NCBI GenBank assembly: GCA_001603685.1
Contig: LUZO01000165.1
Coordinates: 1 to 16,597 of the forward strand
Length of the DNA stretch: 16,597 nucleotides
DNA from: Bacteroidales bacterium Bact_23
Lineage (GTDB): Bacteria; Bacteroidota; Bacteroidia; Bacteroidales; Lentimicrobiaceae
Direction of reading: 5' to 3'
Shown: positions 7,670 to 16,536 of the stretch, in pieces
How the letters are laid out: each line of letters starts with the position of its first letter
Numbering within the stretch: position 1 is the stretch's first letter
Notes under the pieces: generated by a model
What the model saw: the letters and a program-made list of their open reading frames with translations, nothing else
What the model was told of the DNA's origin: nothing
Database searches by the model: none
Program-made: the position numbers and the translations under genes

Positions 7670-8653
7670 ATGCAAAAGCTGGCAGAATCAAAAATCCTGG
7701 TAACCGGCGGCGCCGGTTTCATCGGATCGAACCTGGTTGAAGCCTTACTTGACAGGGGAAGCCGGGTAGTTTGCCTTGATAACTTCAGCACAGGGAAGCA
7801 TGAAAACATCAGTTCTTTCCTCAATAACCCCAATTTCACCCTGATAATGGGCGACATCCGGAATAAGGAGGATTGCCAAAAGGCCTGCAAGGGAGTTGAT
7901 TATGTGCTGCATGAGGCGGCATTGGGCTCGGTTCCCCGTTCCATCAACGATCCTGCTACTTCGAACGATGTGAATGTAGGCGGTTTTGTGAATATGCTGG
8001 TTGCCGCCCGCGATGCCGAAGTGAAGCGTTTTGTGTATGCCGCAAGTTCATCAACCTACGGCGACCACCCTGCCCTGCCCAAAAGGGAGGAGATCATCGG
8101 CAGGCCACTTTCGCCCTACGCCATTACCAAGTATGTGAATGAGCTTTACGCCGGGGTGTTTTCCGACATCTACGGCATTGAAACCATTGGTTTGCGCTAT
8201 TTCAATGTTTTCGGCCGCCGCCAGGATCCAGATGGCGCCTATGCCGCCGTAATCCCGAAATTCATCCGCCAGCTGATCAGGGGCGAAGCACCGGTAATCA
8301 ACGGCGACGGAAGCCAGTCGCGCGATTTTACCTATATCGACAATGTTATTCAGATAAACCTGCTGGCATTGCTTACCGATAATCCTGAAGCGGTCAATAC
8401 GGTTTACAATGTGGCGTTCGGCGAAAATACCACCCTCAACGAGCTGTACGGCCAGTTAATTGCTTTGCTGAAGGAGCTGGAGCTTCCGGTCGAAAACATA
8501 AAGCCGGTTTACGGACCGCCGCGCCAGGGCGATATCCCGCATTCGCTGGCATCCATCGACAAGGCAAAACGGCTTTTGAACTACAACCCCCGATTCAACA
8601 TCTCGAAGGGATTGCAGCAGGCAATCAGGTGGTACTACGATAATCTGAAATAG
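7670..8653 (+). CDS. wbpP: UDP-N-acetylglucosamine 4-epimerase, WbpP/TviC-type (extended SDR)
   Basis: This is a cytoplasmic NAD-dependent nucleotide-sugar epimerase of 327 residues. The Rossmann motif GGAGFIGS is at 13-20. The catalytic set is a Ser cluster AASSSTYGD (124-132) with Tyr150 and Lys154 (YAITK). The stretches HEAALGSVPRSINDP (81-95), RYFNVFGRRQDP and GDGSQSRDFTYI match the WbpP/VipB/TviC group, which converts UDP-GlcNAc to UDP-GalNAc (or the uronic acid forms) for surface polysaccharide. It lacks the short N-terminal extension of Pseudomonas WbpP. No glycosyltransferase or other sugar gene is next to it. It starts 26 bases after the DUF4340 gene, so it may be transcribed with gldFG, and it converges on yjbQ with an eight-base gap. 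GalE-like specificity cannot be excluded from sequence alone. Confidence 0.88.
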   Translation: MQKLAESKILVTGGAGFIGSNLVEALLDRGSRVVCLDNFSTGKHENISSFLNNPNFTLIMGDIRNKEDCQKACKGVDYVLHEAALGSVPRSINDPATSNDVNVGGFVNMLVAARDAEVKRFVYAASSSTYGDHPALPKREEIIGRPLSPYAITKYVNELYAGVFSDIYGIETIGLRYFNVFGRRQDPDGAYAAVIPKFIRQLIRGEAPVINGDGSQSRDFTYIDNVIQINLLALLTDNPEAVNTVYNVAFGENTTLNELYGQLIALLKELELPVENIKPVYGPPRQGDIPHSLASIDKAKRLLNYNPRFNISKGLQQAIRWYYDNLK

Positions 8654-8661
8654 ACTTATAT

Positions 8662-9072
8662 TCAGGTAAGTATGGTGGCAATCAGCCGTCGCCTGCCTCC
8701 GCGGTTTCTGAATTCACACAAATAAATCCCCTGCCAGGTTCCGAGCAGCAGTCTTCCGTCCGAAAACGGGATCGTTAGTTCTGTGCCCGCCAGCACCGAT
8801 TTGATATGTGCAGGCATATCGTCGCTTCCCTCAGTGGTATGGGTATAATAGCCCCTCCCCTCCGGCACCAGCCGGTTGAACGAAGTCTCGAAATCATCCG
8901 GCACCGTCGGGTCCGAATTTTCGTTGATGCAAATCCCCGCCGATGTATGCCGGATAAACAGATGTAGCAGGCCGCTTCCCGGCAAATCAGGCAGTTGCTC
9001 CATCACCAGACCGGTAATCAGGTGAAAGCCGCGCGGAAAAGCCGGCAGAATGATCTCTTTCTGATTTATCAT
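8662..9072 (-). CDS. yjbQ: YjbQ/UPF0047 family protein (secondary thiamine-phosphate synthase enzyme)
   Basis: This is a compact cytoplasmic protein of 136 residues, the normal family length. Conserved blocks are RHTSAGICINEN (41-52), the acidic pair Asp59-Asp60, SDDMPAHIK (83-91) and LGTWQGI (110-116); the histidines and acids line the putative metal or active site. Family members were named for a weak thiamine-phosphate synthase activity seen in some of them, and the true role is not settled. It lies downstream of gltA on the same strand, 187 bases away, with a hairpin between them, so it is probably transcribed separately. The family call is firm; the function is not. Confidence 0.9.
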   Translation of the reverse strand: MINQKEIILPAFPRGFHLITGLVMEQLPDLPGSGLLHLFIRHTSAGICINENSDPTVPDDFETSFNRLVPEGRGYYTHTTEGSDDMPAHIKSVLAGTELTIPFSDGRLLLGTWQGIYLCEFRNRGGRRRLIATILT

Positions 9073-9170
9073 GTTTTTTTATCGGCTTGATTTTCAACCA
9101 TTCACATTGCCATATTTCATCACGGAACACAATGAGGAAAATCCCGGACAATCTCTTTGGCATCTCCTTA

Positions 9171-9225
9171 AAAAACTGCCCTTCCCGAAATGGCAGTCAG
9201 CACATTTAAGGCAGGGCAGGTTTTT
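9171..9225 (-). terminator. Likely intrinsic terminator of the icd-gltA operon (possibly bidirectional)
   Basis: Read on the minus strand, CTGCCCT (9219-9213) pairs with AGGGCAG (9182-9176), a seven-base GC-rich stem directly followed by at least five T. The 30-base loop is long but may fold further. On the plus strand the same stem is followed by G then TTTTT (9221-9225). It lies 35 bases past the gltA stop and before yjbQ. Confidence 0.45.
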
Positions 9226-9259
9226 GCATCATCCTTCCGGACGATTTCAGCCGGGTATT

Positions 9260-10585
9260 TTATTCCGGTTTTTTCTGATCGCTTTTGGCGGCAATGGCTT
9301 CAAGCATATCGGTTGTGAGCGATTTGGGCCTTTCGAGGGGATAACCCAGGGCACGGTCCCAGATGATGTTGGCGCAGATACCGATTGCCCTGCCAATTCC
9401 GAATAGTACGGTATAGAAATCGTACTCCTTGATGCCATAATACCACTGAATTACACCTGACTGGGCATCAACATTCGGCCACGGGTTCTTGGCCTTGCCC
9501 TGCTCCAGAAGAATTGGCGGCACCACCTTGTAAAGCATATCCACCACTTTGAACAGCGGATCATCCGACATATGCTTCAGGCTGAAGTCACGCTGCAGGC
9601 TGTAGCGCGGGTCGGTTTTGCGAAGTACGGCATGGCCGAATCCCGGAATTACCTGGCCCGAATTCAGGGTGTTCCATACGAACTGTTTCAGTTCATCTTC
9701 GGTAGGTACATGTCCGTTCATCTTATCCATCAGATCCTGCAGCCAGCGCAGCACCTCCTGATTGGCCAGTCCGTGAAGCGGCCCGGCAAGGCCGTTGATC
9801 ATCGCCGAAATGGAGAGGTAAACATCCGACAGGGTGCTGGCCACCAGATGCCCGGTATGGGCGCTCACATTCCCCGCCTCGTGGTCGGCGTGAACGATAA
9901 AGTGCATTCTGGACACATCGTCATACGGTTTTCCGATGCCCATCATGTGTGCGAAGTTACCTCCGAAGTCCAGATTCGGATTCGACTGGATTCGCTTACC
10001 GTCGCGGTACAATTTTGCATAAGTGTAGGTAGCAATCTCAGGAAGCTTGGCAAGCAGGTTCAGCGAGTCCTCATAGGTAGGATCCCAGTAATCCAGCTTG
10101 TTGATTCCGGCGTGGTACTTCTTGGTAAAGAACGACTCACGGTGCAGGGTCAGAACGGCGGTGGAGAAAACGGTCATCGGATGGCTGCAGCACGGCATGG
10201 CATCGATGAGTTCGTAGATGTAGCGGGGCAGAATCCTTCGTTTGTTGAACTCATCGGCCACATCAGCCGCTTCCTCTTCGGTTGGAATGTCGCCGGTAAG
10301 GAGCAGGTAAAACAGTCCCTCGACCAAAGGCATTTCGCCGCCTTTTGCCTTGGGCAGTTTTTCGAACACCTCGGGCAGGGTATATCCCCGGTAGCGGATA
10401 CCTTCAAGCGGATCGAGGTAGGAAATATCCGAAACCAGTGATTTAATCCCCCTCATCCCGCCGATAATCTGGCCGATGGTAACCTGATCAACCACTACTT
10501 CGCCGTAATCTTTCAGCAACCGCTCGGTACGGGGACGCCAGTCCATGATTTTTTCGTAGAGCGTATCTTTCAGTCTTTTTGCCAT
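9260..10585 (-). CDS. gltA: Citrate synthase, eukaryotic (Si) type
   Basis: It condenses acetyl-CoA and oxaloacetate to citrate, the entry step of the TCA cycle. At 441 residues it resembles mitochondrial citrate synthase far more than the usual hexameric bacterial form. All three catalytic residues are present: His271 (GPLHGLANQ), His318 (PGFGHAVLRKTDPRY) and Asp373 (KNPWPNVDAQSG), matching pig His274, His320 and Asp375. The substrate-binding arginines Arg327, Arg399 and Arg419 are also in place. Eukaryotic-type enzymes of this kind are known in Bacteroidota. The type I dimer lacks the NADH-binding N-terminal domain, so inhibition of the E. coli sort is not expected. It follows icd after 36 bases and is surely co-transcribed with it. 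Confidence 0.95.
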   Translation of the reverse strand: MAKRLKDTLYEKIMDWRPRTERLLKDYGEVVVDQVTIGQIIGGMRGIKSLVSDISYLDPLEGIRYRGYTLPEVFEKLPKAKGGEMPLVEGLFYLLLTGDIPTEEEAADVADEFNKRRILPRYIYELIDAMPCCSHPMTVFSTAVLTLHRESFFTKKYHAGINKLDYWDPTYEDSLNLLAKLPEIATYTYAKLYRDGKRIQSNPNLDFGGNFAHMMGIGKPYDDVSRMHFIVHADHEAGNVSAHTGHLVASTLSDVYLSISAMINGLAGPLHGLANQEVLRWLQDLMDKMNGHVPTEDELKQFVWNTLNSGQVIPGFGHAVLRKTDPRYSLQRDFSLKHMSDDPLFKVVDMLYKVVPPILLEQGKAKNPWPNVDAQSGVIQWYYGIKEYDFYTVLFGIGRAIGICANIIWDRALGYPLERPKSLTTDMLEAIAAKSDQKKPE

Positions 10586-10621
10586 GTTGGTTTATTGTAT
10601 AAAGTTAGAAATCCGTTCTGA

Positions 10622-11899
<1,278 letters not shown>

Positions 11900-11952
11900 T
11901 ATTACGTATTTAAACAGATAATTATGTTAATTATTGGGATACTTTTCGATGT

Positions 11953-11983
11953 CAAAGATAAGGAAGCGTTCGGATATTTCAAA
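11953..11983 (-). promoter_or_regulatory. Bacteroidota-type promoter of the icd-gltA operon
   Basis: On the minus strand TTTG (11983-11980) is separated by exactly 19 bases from TATCTTTG (11960-11953), perfect matches to the -33 and -7 elements of the Bacteroidota housekeeping sigma factor. Transcription would begin near 11946, giving a leader of about 47 bases before the icd ATG at 11899. Confidence 0.72.
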
Positions 11984-11996
11984 ATCCGGATATTTC
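11971..11996. repeat. 10-base direct repeat overlapping the icd promoter
   Basis: CGGATATTTC occurs at 11971-11980 and again at 11987-11996, with a 16-base period. The first copy covers part of the icd spacer and the first base of its -33 element; the second lies just upstream. The spacing is not a full helical turn. It could be a regulator site, or chance in an AT-rich leader. Confidence 0.4.
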
Positions 11997-12014
11997 TAAC
12001 AAAAAGTGCATTAA

Positions 12015-12045
12015 TTTGTTTGAAAACAACGGAATAAAACATTTG
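12015..12045 (+). promoter_or_regulatory. Possible promoter for the DCC-family gene
   Basis: TTTG at 12015-12018 is followed after 19 bases by AACATTTG at 12038-12045, which differs from TAnnTTTG only in the first base. Transcription would begin near 12052. It is divergent from the icd promoter, so the two share a control region of about 100 bases. Confidence 0.4.
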
Positions 12046-12120
12046 AGCCAAATTCGTAAATGAACCTCCGTTCATTTTAACCTGAAAATTTTTCGAAGCC
12101 TGACAAACACATCCAACACC

Positions 12121-12525
12121 ATTTCACCCGGAAAGGGAATCGTAATTTTCGACGGGTTCTGCATCCTTTGCAGCCGCTCAGTCGGATTTCTGCTTTGGGC
12201 CGACCGGCGCAAAAAGCTTTTGTTTGTAACGAATAAGGAGGTTCCGGAACAATTAAAGGAATTGGCGAAAGGATTGGAAAACGGAGATTCCGGAAGCATC
12301 GTTTTTATACGGGACAGTTCGGTTTTTACCGCCTCACGCGCCATTACGGAAATCTTTGTTACGATGGGAGGCCCCTGGAAAGTCTTTGCAATATTCCGCC
12401 TGCTTCCGCACAGAGCCGCGGATGCACTTTACCGTTATATCGCCCGGAACCGCTACCGCTGGTACGGAAAGAGAAGTAGTTGTTTCATACCTTCAGCGGA
12501 ACATAAAGACCATTTTTTATCCTGA
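12121..12525 (+). CDS. DCC-family thiol-disulfide oxidoreductase, start codon uncertain
   Basis: The frame is open from the stop at 12061-12063 to 12525 and encodes a protein of the DCC1-like (DUF393) family. The hallmark DGFCILC (codons at 12151-12171) carries the redox CxxC-like pair and follows a beta strand GIVIF. The C-terminal block YRYIARNRYRWYG, followed by a Cys, is also typical. Family members start about 5-15 residues before this motif, but no ATG, GTG or TTG occurs in frame there; the first TTG (12220) lies after the motif and would remove it. I place the start at the ATT at 12121 only as the best-placed near-cognate codon; a CTG at 12100 is another choice. It may be a gene that lost its start, or one using a rare codon. 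The role in the cell is unknown, probably cytoplasmic thiol redox chemistry. Confidence 0.6.
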   Translation: MSPGKGIVIFDGFCILCSRSVGFLLWADRRKKLLFVTNKEVPEQLKELAKGLENGDSGSIVFIRDSSVFTASRAITEIFVTMGGPWKVFAIFRLLPHRAADALYRYIARNRYRWYGKRSSCFIPSAEHKDHFLS

Positions 12526-12759
12526 TCCCCTCCCCTTTTTATTCGAAGCAATTGCCGGAAACAACTGCTACAGGCACCCTGAACAATATGGTAAGTCATA
12601 GTTTCCTGCATTTCACAAATTTATTGAAGCATTAAAAAGAAGATTAAAAATAATTTGTCTAATTTTGTCCGGTTTCCGTTCAGGCGGGGATTTTCACTGA
12701 TTTTCAGCCTGACCCGGGAATTAATTCAACCCTTTCAAATACCGGTTACTGTTTTTATT

Positions 12760-15090
12760 ATGCAAAAAGCCTCAAAACTAGCCTTACTGTTATTCGCACT
12801 CTTTTTTATCAGTATTTTCAGTACATCTGCCCAAAACGGAACCATCAGGGGATTTGTTTATGAGCAGGCGACCGGTGAACCGGTAATTTTCACCAATGTT
12901 TACCTTTACAGAACCACCCACGGCGCATCAACCGATGTAAACGGATATTTCACCATTTCCAGAATTCCTGACGGAGAGTACACCCTGATGGTTACCTACC
13001 TGGGCTACGATACACTCCGCGAGCAGGTTACCATCAAGGGAAACACCGTTCTTACCAAGAAACTATACCTCACCCAGGCCGCCTTTAATCTGGATGCCAT
13101 TCAGATTACTGCCGAGAAAGAGGAAGCCAGAAGTGACACCCGCACATCGGTTGTAAAAATCACCCCCAAGCAGATCAGCCGCATCCCAACCATCGGCGGG
13201 CAGCCCGACCTTGCCCAGTATCTGCAGGTGCTGCCCGGTGTGATATTTACCGGCGACCAGGGCGGACAGCTCTATATCCGCGGAGGCTCACCAATTCAGA
13301 ACAAGGTACTGCTGGATGGTATGATTATCTATAACCCCTTCCATTCCATCGGTTTGTTCTCGGTTTTCGATACGGATATCCTTAGAAATGCCGACATCTA
13401 TACAGGCGGATTCAACTCGCAGCACGGAGGGCGCATCTCTTCCGTAATGGATCTGACCACCCGCGACGGAAACAAAAAGCACCTTGCCGGAAAGGCCGGT
13501 GCAAGCACTTTCGGCGCCAAACTGATGCTGGAAGGGCCGCTGAAGAAGCAGACAAACGAAAGCCCCAGCAGCATCTCATTCCTGTTGTCGGGTAAAAACT
13601 CATACCTGAAACAGACCTCTGACCTGTTCTATAATTATATTGACAGCACCGGACTGCCCTTCAATTATACCGATGTTTACGGAAAAGTATCGTTCAACGC
13701 TGCAAACGGTTCGAAAATCAATTTTTACGGTTTCAACTTCAACGACAGGGTTGACTACACCAATCTCGCCACCTATCAGTGGAATGCAACCGGTGTGGGC
13801 AGCAACTGGGTGGTAATTCCCGGCAACAATCCGGTACTGATGGAAGGTAATTTTGCGTACTCCTCCTATTTTATCACCATGGAAGAGGGATCGCTTCCGG
13901 CCCGTTCGAGCGAAATCAACGGGTTTAACATGGGATTGGGATTTACCTATTTTCTTGGCAAAGACGAGATTAAATACGGCATTGAGATGCTCGGCTTCAA
14001 AACCGTATTCGATTTCGCAAATTCCGTTGGCAGACAAATTTCGCAGACAGAAAACACCACTGAAGTCGTTGGTTTCGTAAAATACAAAATGATTCGCGGC
14101 AAAATGCTTTTCGAGCCGGGTTTCAGGGTTCAGTATTATGCTTCGCTGGGCAACTTCTCGCCTGAGCCGCGACTGGCCATGAAATACAATTTCACCGACA
14201 ATTTCAGGATGAAGATGGCTGCCGGTATCTATTCGCAGAACCTGATCAGCGCCAATTCCGACCGTGATGTTGTTAACCTTTTCTATGGATTCCTGTCGGG
14301 GCCTGACAACCTGCAAAGGGAATTCGACGGAAAAAAGGTAAATCATAAGCTTCAGAAGGCAGAACATATTATTCTGGGCGCTGAAATTGATCCGCTTCCC
14401 AAAATAAGTGTGAATGTGGAAGTCTATTACAAAAACTTTTCGCAACTCACCAATATCAACCGGAATAAGGTATTTGACGATAACGGCGACTACAACAACC
14501 CCACCAGTCCGAACTACAAACCCGATCACCTGCGCAAAGATTTCATCATTGAGAACGGCGATGCCAACGGATTTGATGTTTCGCTGAAGTACGATTCGCG
14601 TAAGGTTTATTTCTGGGCGGTTTATTCGCTGGCTTATGTAAACCGCTACGACGGGCTGATGCACTATGTCCCCCACTACGACAGAAGACACAATGTGAAT
14701 CTTGTCAGTTCGTACCGGTTTGGCGATGAGCTTGGCTGGGAATTCAATGCACGCTGGAACCTTGGATCCGGCTTCCCGTTTACACAAACTCAGGGATTTT
14801 ATGAGCAACTGCCATTCCAGCAGGGCGCCGGATCGGACTACCTGACATCAAACGGCCAGCTTGGAATCATTTACGCCGAATACAACAAAGCCCGGCTGCC
14901 TTATTACCACAGGCTCGACCTCAGCCTGATGCGCCGTTTCAAAATCGGGGAAAAGGGAATGCTGGAGCTCAACCTGAGTGTTACCAACATCTACAACCGC
15001 GATAACATCTTCTATGTAAACCGCGTTACCGGCGAAAAGGTGTATCAACTGCCCATCATGCCCAGTTTTGGCCTGACCATGAATTTCTGA
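12760..15090 (+). CDS. TonB-dependent outer-membrane receptor with carboxypeptidase-like regulatory domain
   Basis: The protein is 776 residues from the ATG at 12760, chosen because a signal peptide begins exactly there (hydrophobic 7-20, likely cleavage after STSA at 24). The frame is open further upstream from a TTG at 12655, but that segment is not signal-like. Residues 27-110 form a CarboxypepD_reg-like beta sandwich (GTIRGFVYEQATGEPV, DVNGYFTISRIPDGEY). A plug domain follows at about 126-235 (QYLQVLPGV, LYIRGG, LLDGMIIYNP, GGFNSQHGGRIS). The rest is a beta barrel ending in the aromatic FGLTMNF typical of outer-membrane proteins. It is shorter than SusC proteins (about 1000 residues), and no SusD partner follows, so polysaccharide uptake is unlikely; a siderophore, metal, vitamin or peptide ligand is possible. 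A -7-like TAATTTTG lies at 12660-12667 without a clear -33. Confidence 0.92.
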   Translation: MQKASKLALLLFALFFISIFSTSAQNGTIRGFVYEQATGEPVIFTNVYLYRTTHGASTDVNGYFTISRIPDGEYTLMVTYLGYDTLREQVTIKGNTVLTKKLYLTQAAFNLDAIQITAEKEEARSDTRTSVVKITPKQISRIPTIGGQPDLAQYLQVLPGVIFTGDQGGQLYIRGGSPIQNKVLLDGMIIYNPFHSIGLFSVFDTDILRNADIYTGGFNSQHGGRISSVMDLTTRDGNKKHLAGKAGASTFGAKLMLEGPLKKQTNESPSSISFLLSGKNSYLKQTSDLFYNYIDSTGLPFNYTDVYGKVSFNAANGSKINFYGFNFNDRVDYTNLATYQWNATGVGSNWVVIPGNNPVLMEGNFAYSSYFITMEEGSLPARSSEINGFNMGLGFTYFLGKDEIKYGIEMLGFKTVFDFANSVGRQISQTENTTEVVGFVKYKMIRGKMLFEPGFRVQYYASLGNFSPEPRLAMKYNFTDNFRMKMAAGIYSQNLISANSDRDVVNLFYGFLSGPDNLQREFDGKKVNHKLQKAEHIILGAEIDPLPKISVNVEVYYKNFSQLTNINRNKVFDDNGDYNNPTSPNYKPDHLRKDFIIENGDANGFDVSLKYDSRKVYFWAVYSLAYVNRYDGLMHYVPHYDRRHNVNLVSSYRFGDELGWEFNARWNLGSGFPFTQTQGFYEQLPFQQGAGSDYLTSNGQLGIIYAEYNKARLPYYHRLDLSLMRRFKIGEKGMLELNLSVTNIYNRDNIFYVNRVTGEKVYQLPIMPSFGLTMNF

Positions 15091-15092
15091 TA

Positions 15093-15104
15093 AGCCGTAC
15101 GGCT
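15093..15104. other. Perfect 12-base palindrome between convergent stop codons
   Basis: AGCCGTACGGCT is a perfect palindrome that fills the 12-base gap between the TonB receptor and dtd, overlapping the dtd stop codon. RNA from either strand could form a four-base stem with a GTAC loop. No T-run follows on either side, so strong termination is unlikely. Confidence 0.35.
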
Positions 15105-15555
15105 ATTCTCTGGCTTTCGAGTCGATGACGATGGTAACCGGCCCGTCGTTGACCAGTTCAATCTGCATCATTGCGCCAAACCAGCCCGACTCGACCTTCA
15201 GTCCGGTTTCCTGTTTTACCTTTTCGATAAACAGCTCATACAACGGGATGGCTGTTTCAGGGCGGGCAGCGCGGATATATGAGGGGCGATTCCCTTTTTT
15301 TGTGCTGGCATGCAGGGTAAACTGGCTGATTACCATAATTTCTCCGGCTGATTCCATTACCGAAAGATTCATCACCCCATCCGCATCGGGGAAAATTCTG
15401 AGGCGCGATATCTTTCCCACAAGCCAGTCAATGTCATCAGCATTATCGGCCTCCTCTACGCCAAGCAGTATCAGCAATCCCGCACCGATGCAGTTTTCGC
15501 CGTGAGGAGTGCTGCTTACCTTTGCCCTGCTAACCCTTTGAATAACTACCCGCAT
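15103..15555 (-). CDS. dtd: D-aminoacyl-tRNA deacylase
   Basis: This cytoplasmic proofreading enzyme removes D-amino acids (and glycine from tRNA-Ala) wrongly attached to tRNA. The 150-residue length matches the family (E. coli 145). The two active-site signatures are SQFTL (77-81) and NDGPVT (136-141), whose Gly-Pro supplies the cross-subunit Gly-cisPro motif that excludes L-amino acids. The N-terminal MRVVIQRVSRAKV is typical. It lies 39 bases downstream of rsgA on the same strand, an arrangement found in other Bacteroidota. Co-transcription is likely, joining two translation quality functions. Confidence 0.95.
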   Translation of the reverse strand: MRVVIQRVSRAKVSSTPHGENCIGAGLLILLGVEEADNADDIDWLVGKISRLRIFPDADGVMNLSVMESAGEIMVISQFTLHASTKKGNRPSYIRAARPETAIPLYELFIEKVKQETGLKVESGWFGAMMQIELVNDGPVTIVIDSKARE

Positions 15556-15594
15556 ATTTCAGTAAATTGAAGTATTCGCCATAAAATTAACGCA

Positions 15595-16536
15595 TTAATC
15601 CCATTCAGTTTCCTCGAAATACTCATCGTTGATGATGCTGATATAGTTGTGGTACCGGTCCTGATTGATTTTCCCTTCGGCCAGCGCCTTTTTAACGGCG
15701 CACCCCGGTTCGTGTACATGGGTGCAGTTATTGAACTGGCAATCGTGCATCAGGTTACGCATCTCAGGGAAGCGCTCCGACACCTCCTGCTTCTCGAAGT
15801 GAACCAACCCGAACTCCTTGATTCCCGGTGTATCAATCACAAATCCGCCGAAACTAAGCGGCAGCATCTCGGCAAAAGTGGTGGTATGCTTCCCTTTGTT
15901 ATGATAGTCGGATATTTCGCCCACCTTGCGCATAAGCCCCGGTTCAACCGAGTTTATTAACGCGGTTTTCCCAACGCCGGAATGTCCGCTGAGCAGACTG
16001 GTCTTATCCTTCAGCAGATTTTTCACCTCCTCTTTCCCCAGACCTGTAACCGCCGAAGTACGGATACATTTATAGCCCAGCGATGAATAAAGCGCAAACA
16101 GCATCTCCATACCGGCAAGTTCCTCATCATCGTAAATATCACATTTATTAAAGATTACGGCTGCCGGTATATGATAAGCCTCGGCAGTAACCAGAAAACG
16201 GTCGGTAAAACCGGTGGAAGTCCTCGGTTTTGCCAAGGTAACCATCACAACGGCCAGATCGATGTTTGCGGCGATGATGTGCGATTGCTTCGAGAGCTTT
16301 GTTGCCTTGCGGATGATGAAATTGTGCCGGTCGGCAATGCTGTGTATCAGCCCCACCGCCTGATCGGGCAGCATTGAAAAACTGACCTTGTCGCCAACAG
16401 CCAGCGGATTGGTGGAACGAATTCCCTTTATTCTGAAATTTCCCTTCAACTTACATTCAACATAGGTGCCGTCTGTTTTCATTACGGTACACCAGCTTCC
16501 CGTTGAACGGACAACAATTCCTTCAGATAAACCCAT
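15595..16536 (-). CDS. rsgA: Ribosome small-subunit-dependent GTPase A
   Basis: This circularly permuted GTPase assists late maturation of the 30S subunit. The 313-residue protein has an N-terminal OB-fold (about 1-70). The GTPase motifs come in permuted order: G4 NKCD (130-133), G1 GHSGVGKT (184-191), then G3 DTPG (235-238). A C-terminal zinc-binding domain carries Cys266, Cys271, His273 and Cys279. All key residues are present. It is the first visible gene of a minus-strand pair with dtd. The last 60 bases of the window hold its leader; I see no convincing promoter there, and an upstream gene may lie just outside. Confidence 0.95.
   Translation of the reverse strand: MGLSEGIVVRSTGSWCTVMKTDGTYVECKLKGNFRIKGIRSTNPLAVGDKVSFSMLPDQAVGLIHSIADRHNFIIRKATKLSKQSHIIAANIDLAVVMVTLAKPRTSTGFTDRFLVTAEAYHIPAAVIFNKCDIYDDEELAGMEMLFALYSSLGYKCIRTSAVTGLGKEEVKNLLKDKTSLLSGHSGVGKTALINSVEPGLMRKVGEISDYHNKGKHTTTFAEMLPLSFGGFVIDTPGIKEFGLVHFEKQEVSERFPEMRNLMHDCQFNNCTHVHEPGCAVKKALAEGKINQDRYHNYISIINDEYFEETEWD

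Noticed and set aside
9572..10441. Open frame on the plus strand opposite gltA (289 codons)
   Set aside because: It is antisense to citrate synthase, whose catalytic residues are all intact on the other strand; the translation is not protein-like.
12655..12759. Upstream extension of the TonB receptor from a TTG codon
   Set aside because: The ATG at 12760 begins a clean signal peptide; the extra 35 residues are arginine- and phenylalanine-rich and would place the signal inside the protein.
13600..14808. Long open frame on the minus strand opposite the TonB receptor (402 codons)
   Set aside because: It is antisense to the barrel domain, with no family features; a mirror of the plus-strand codon pattern.
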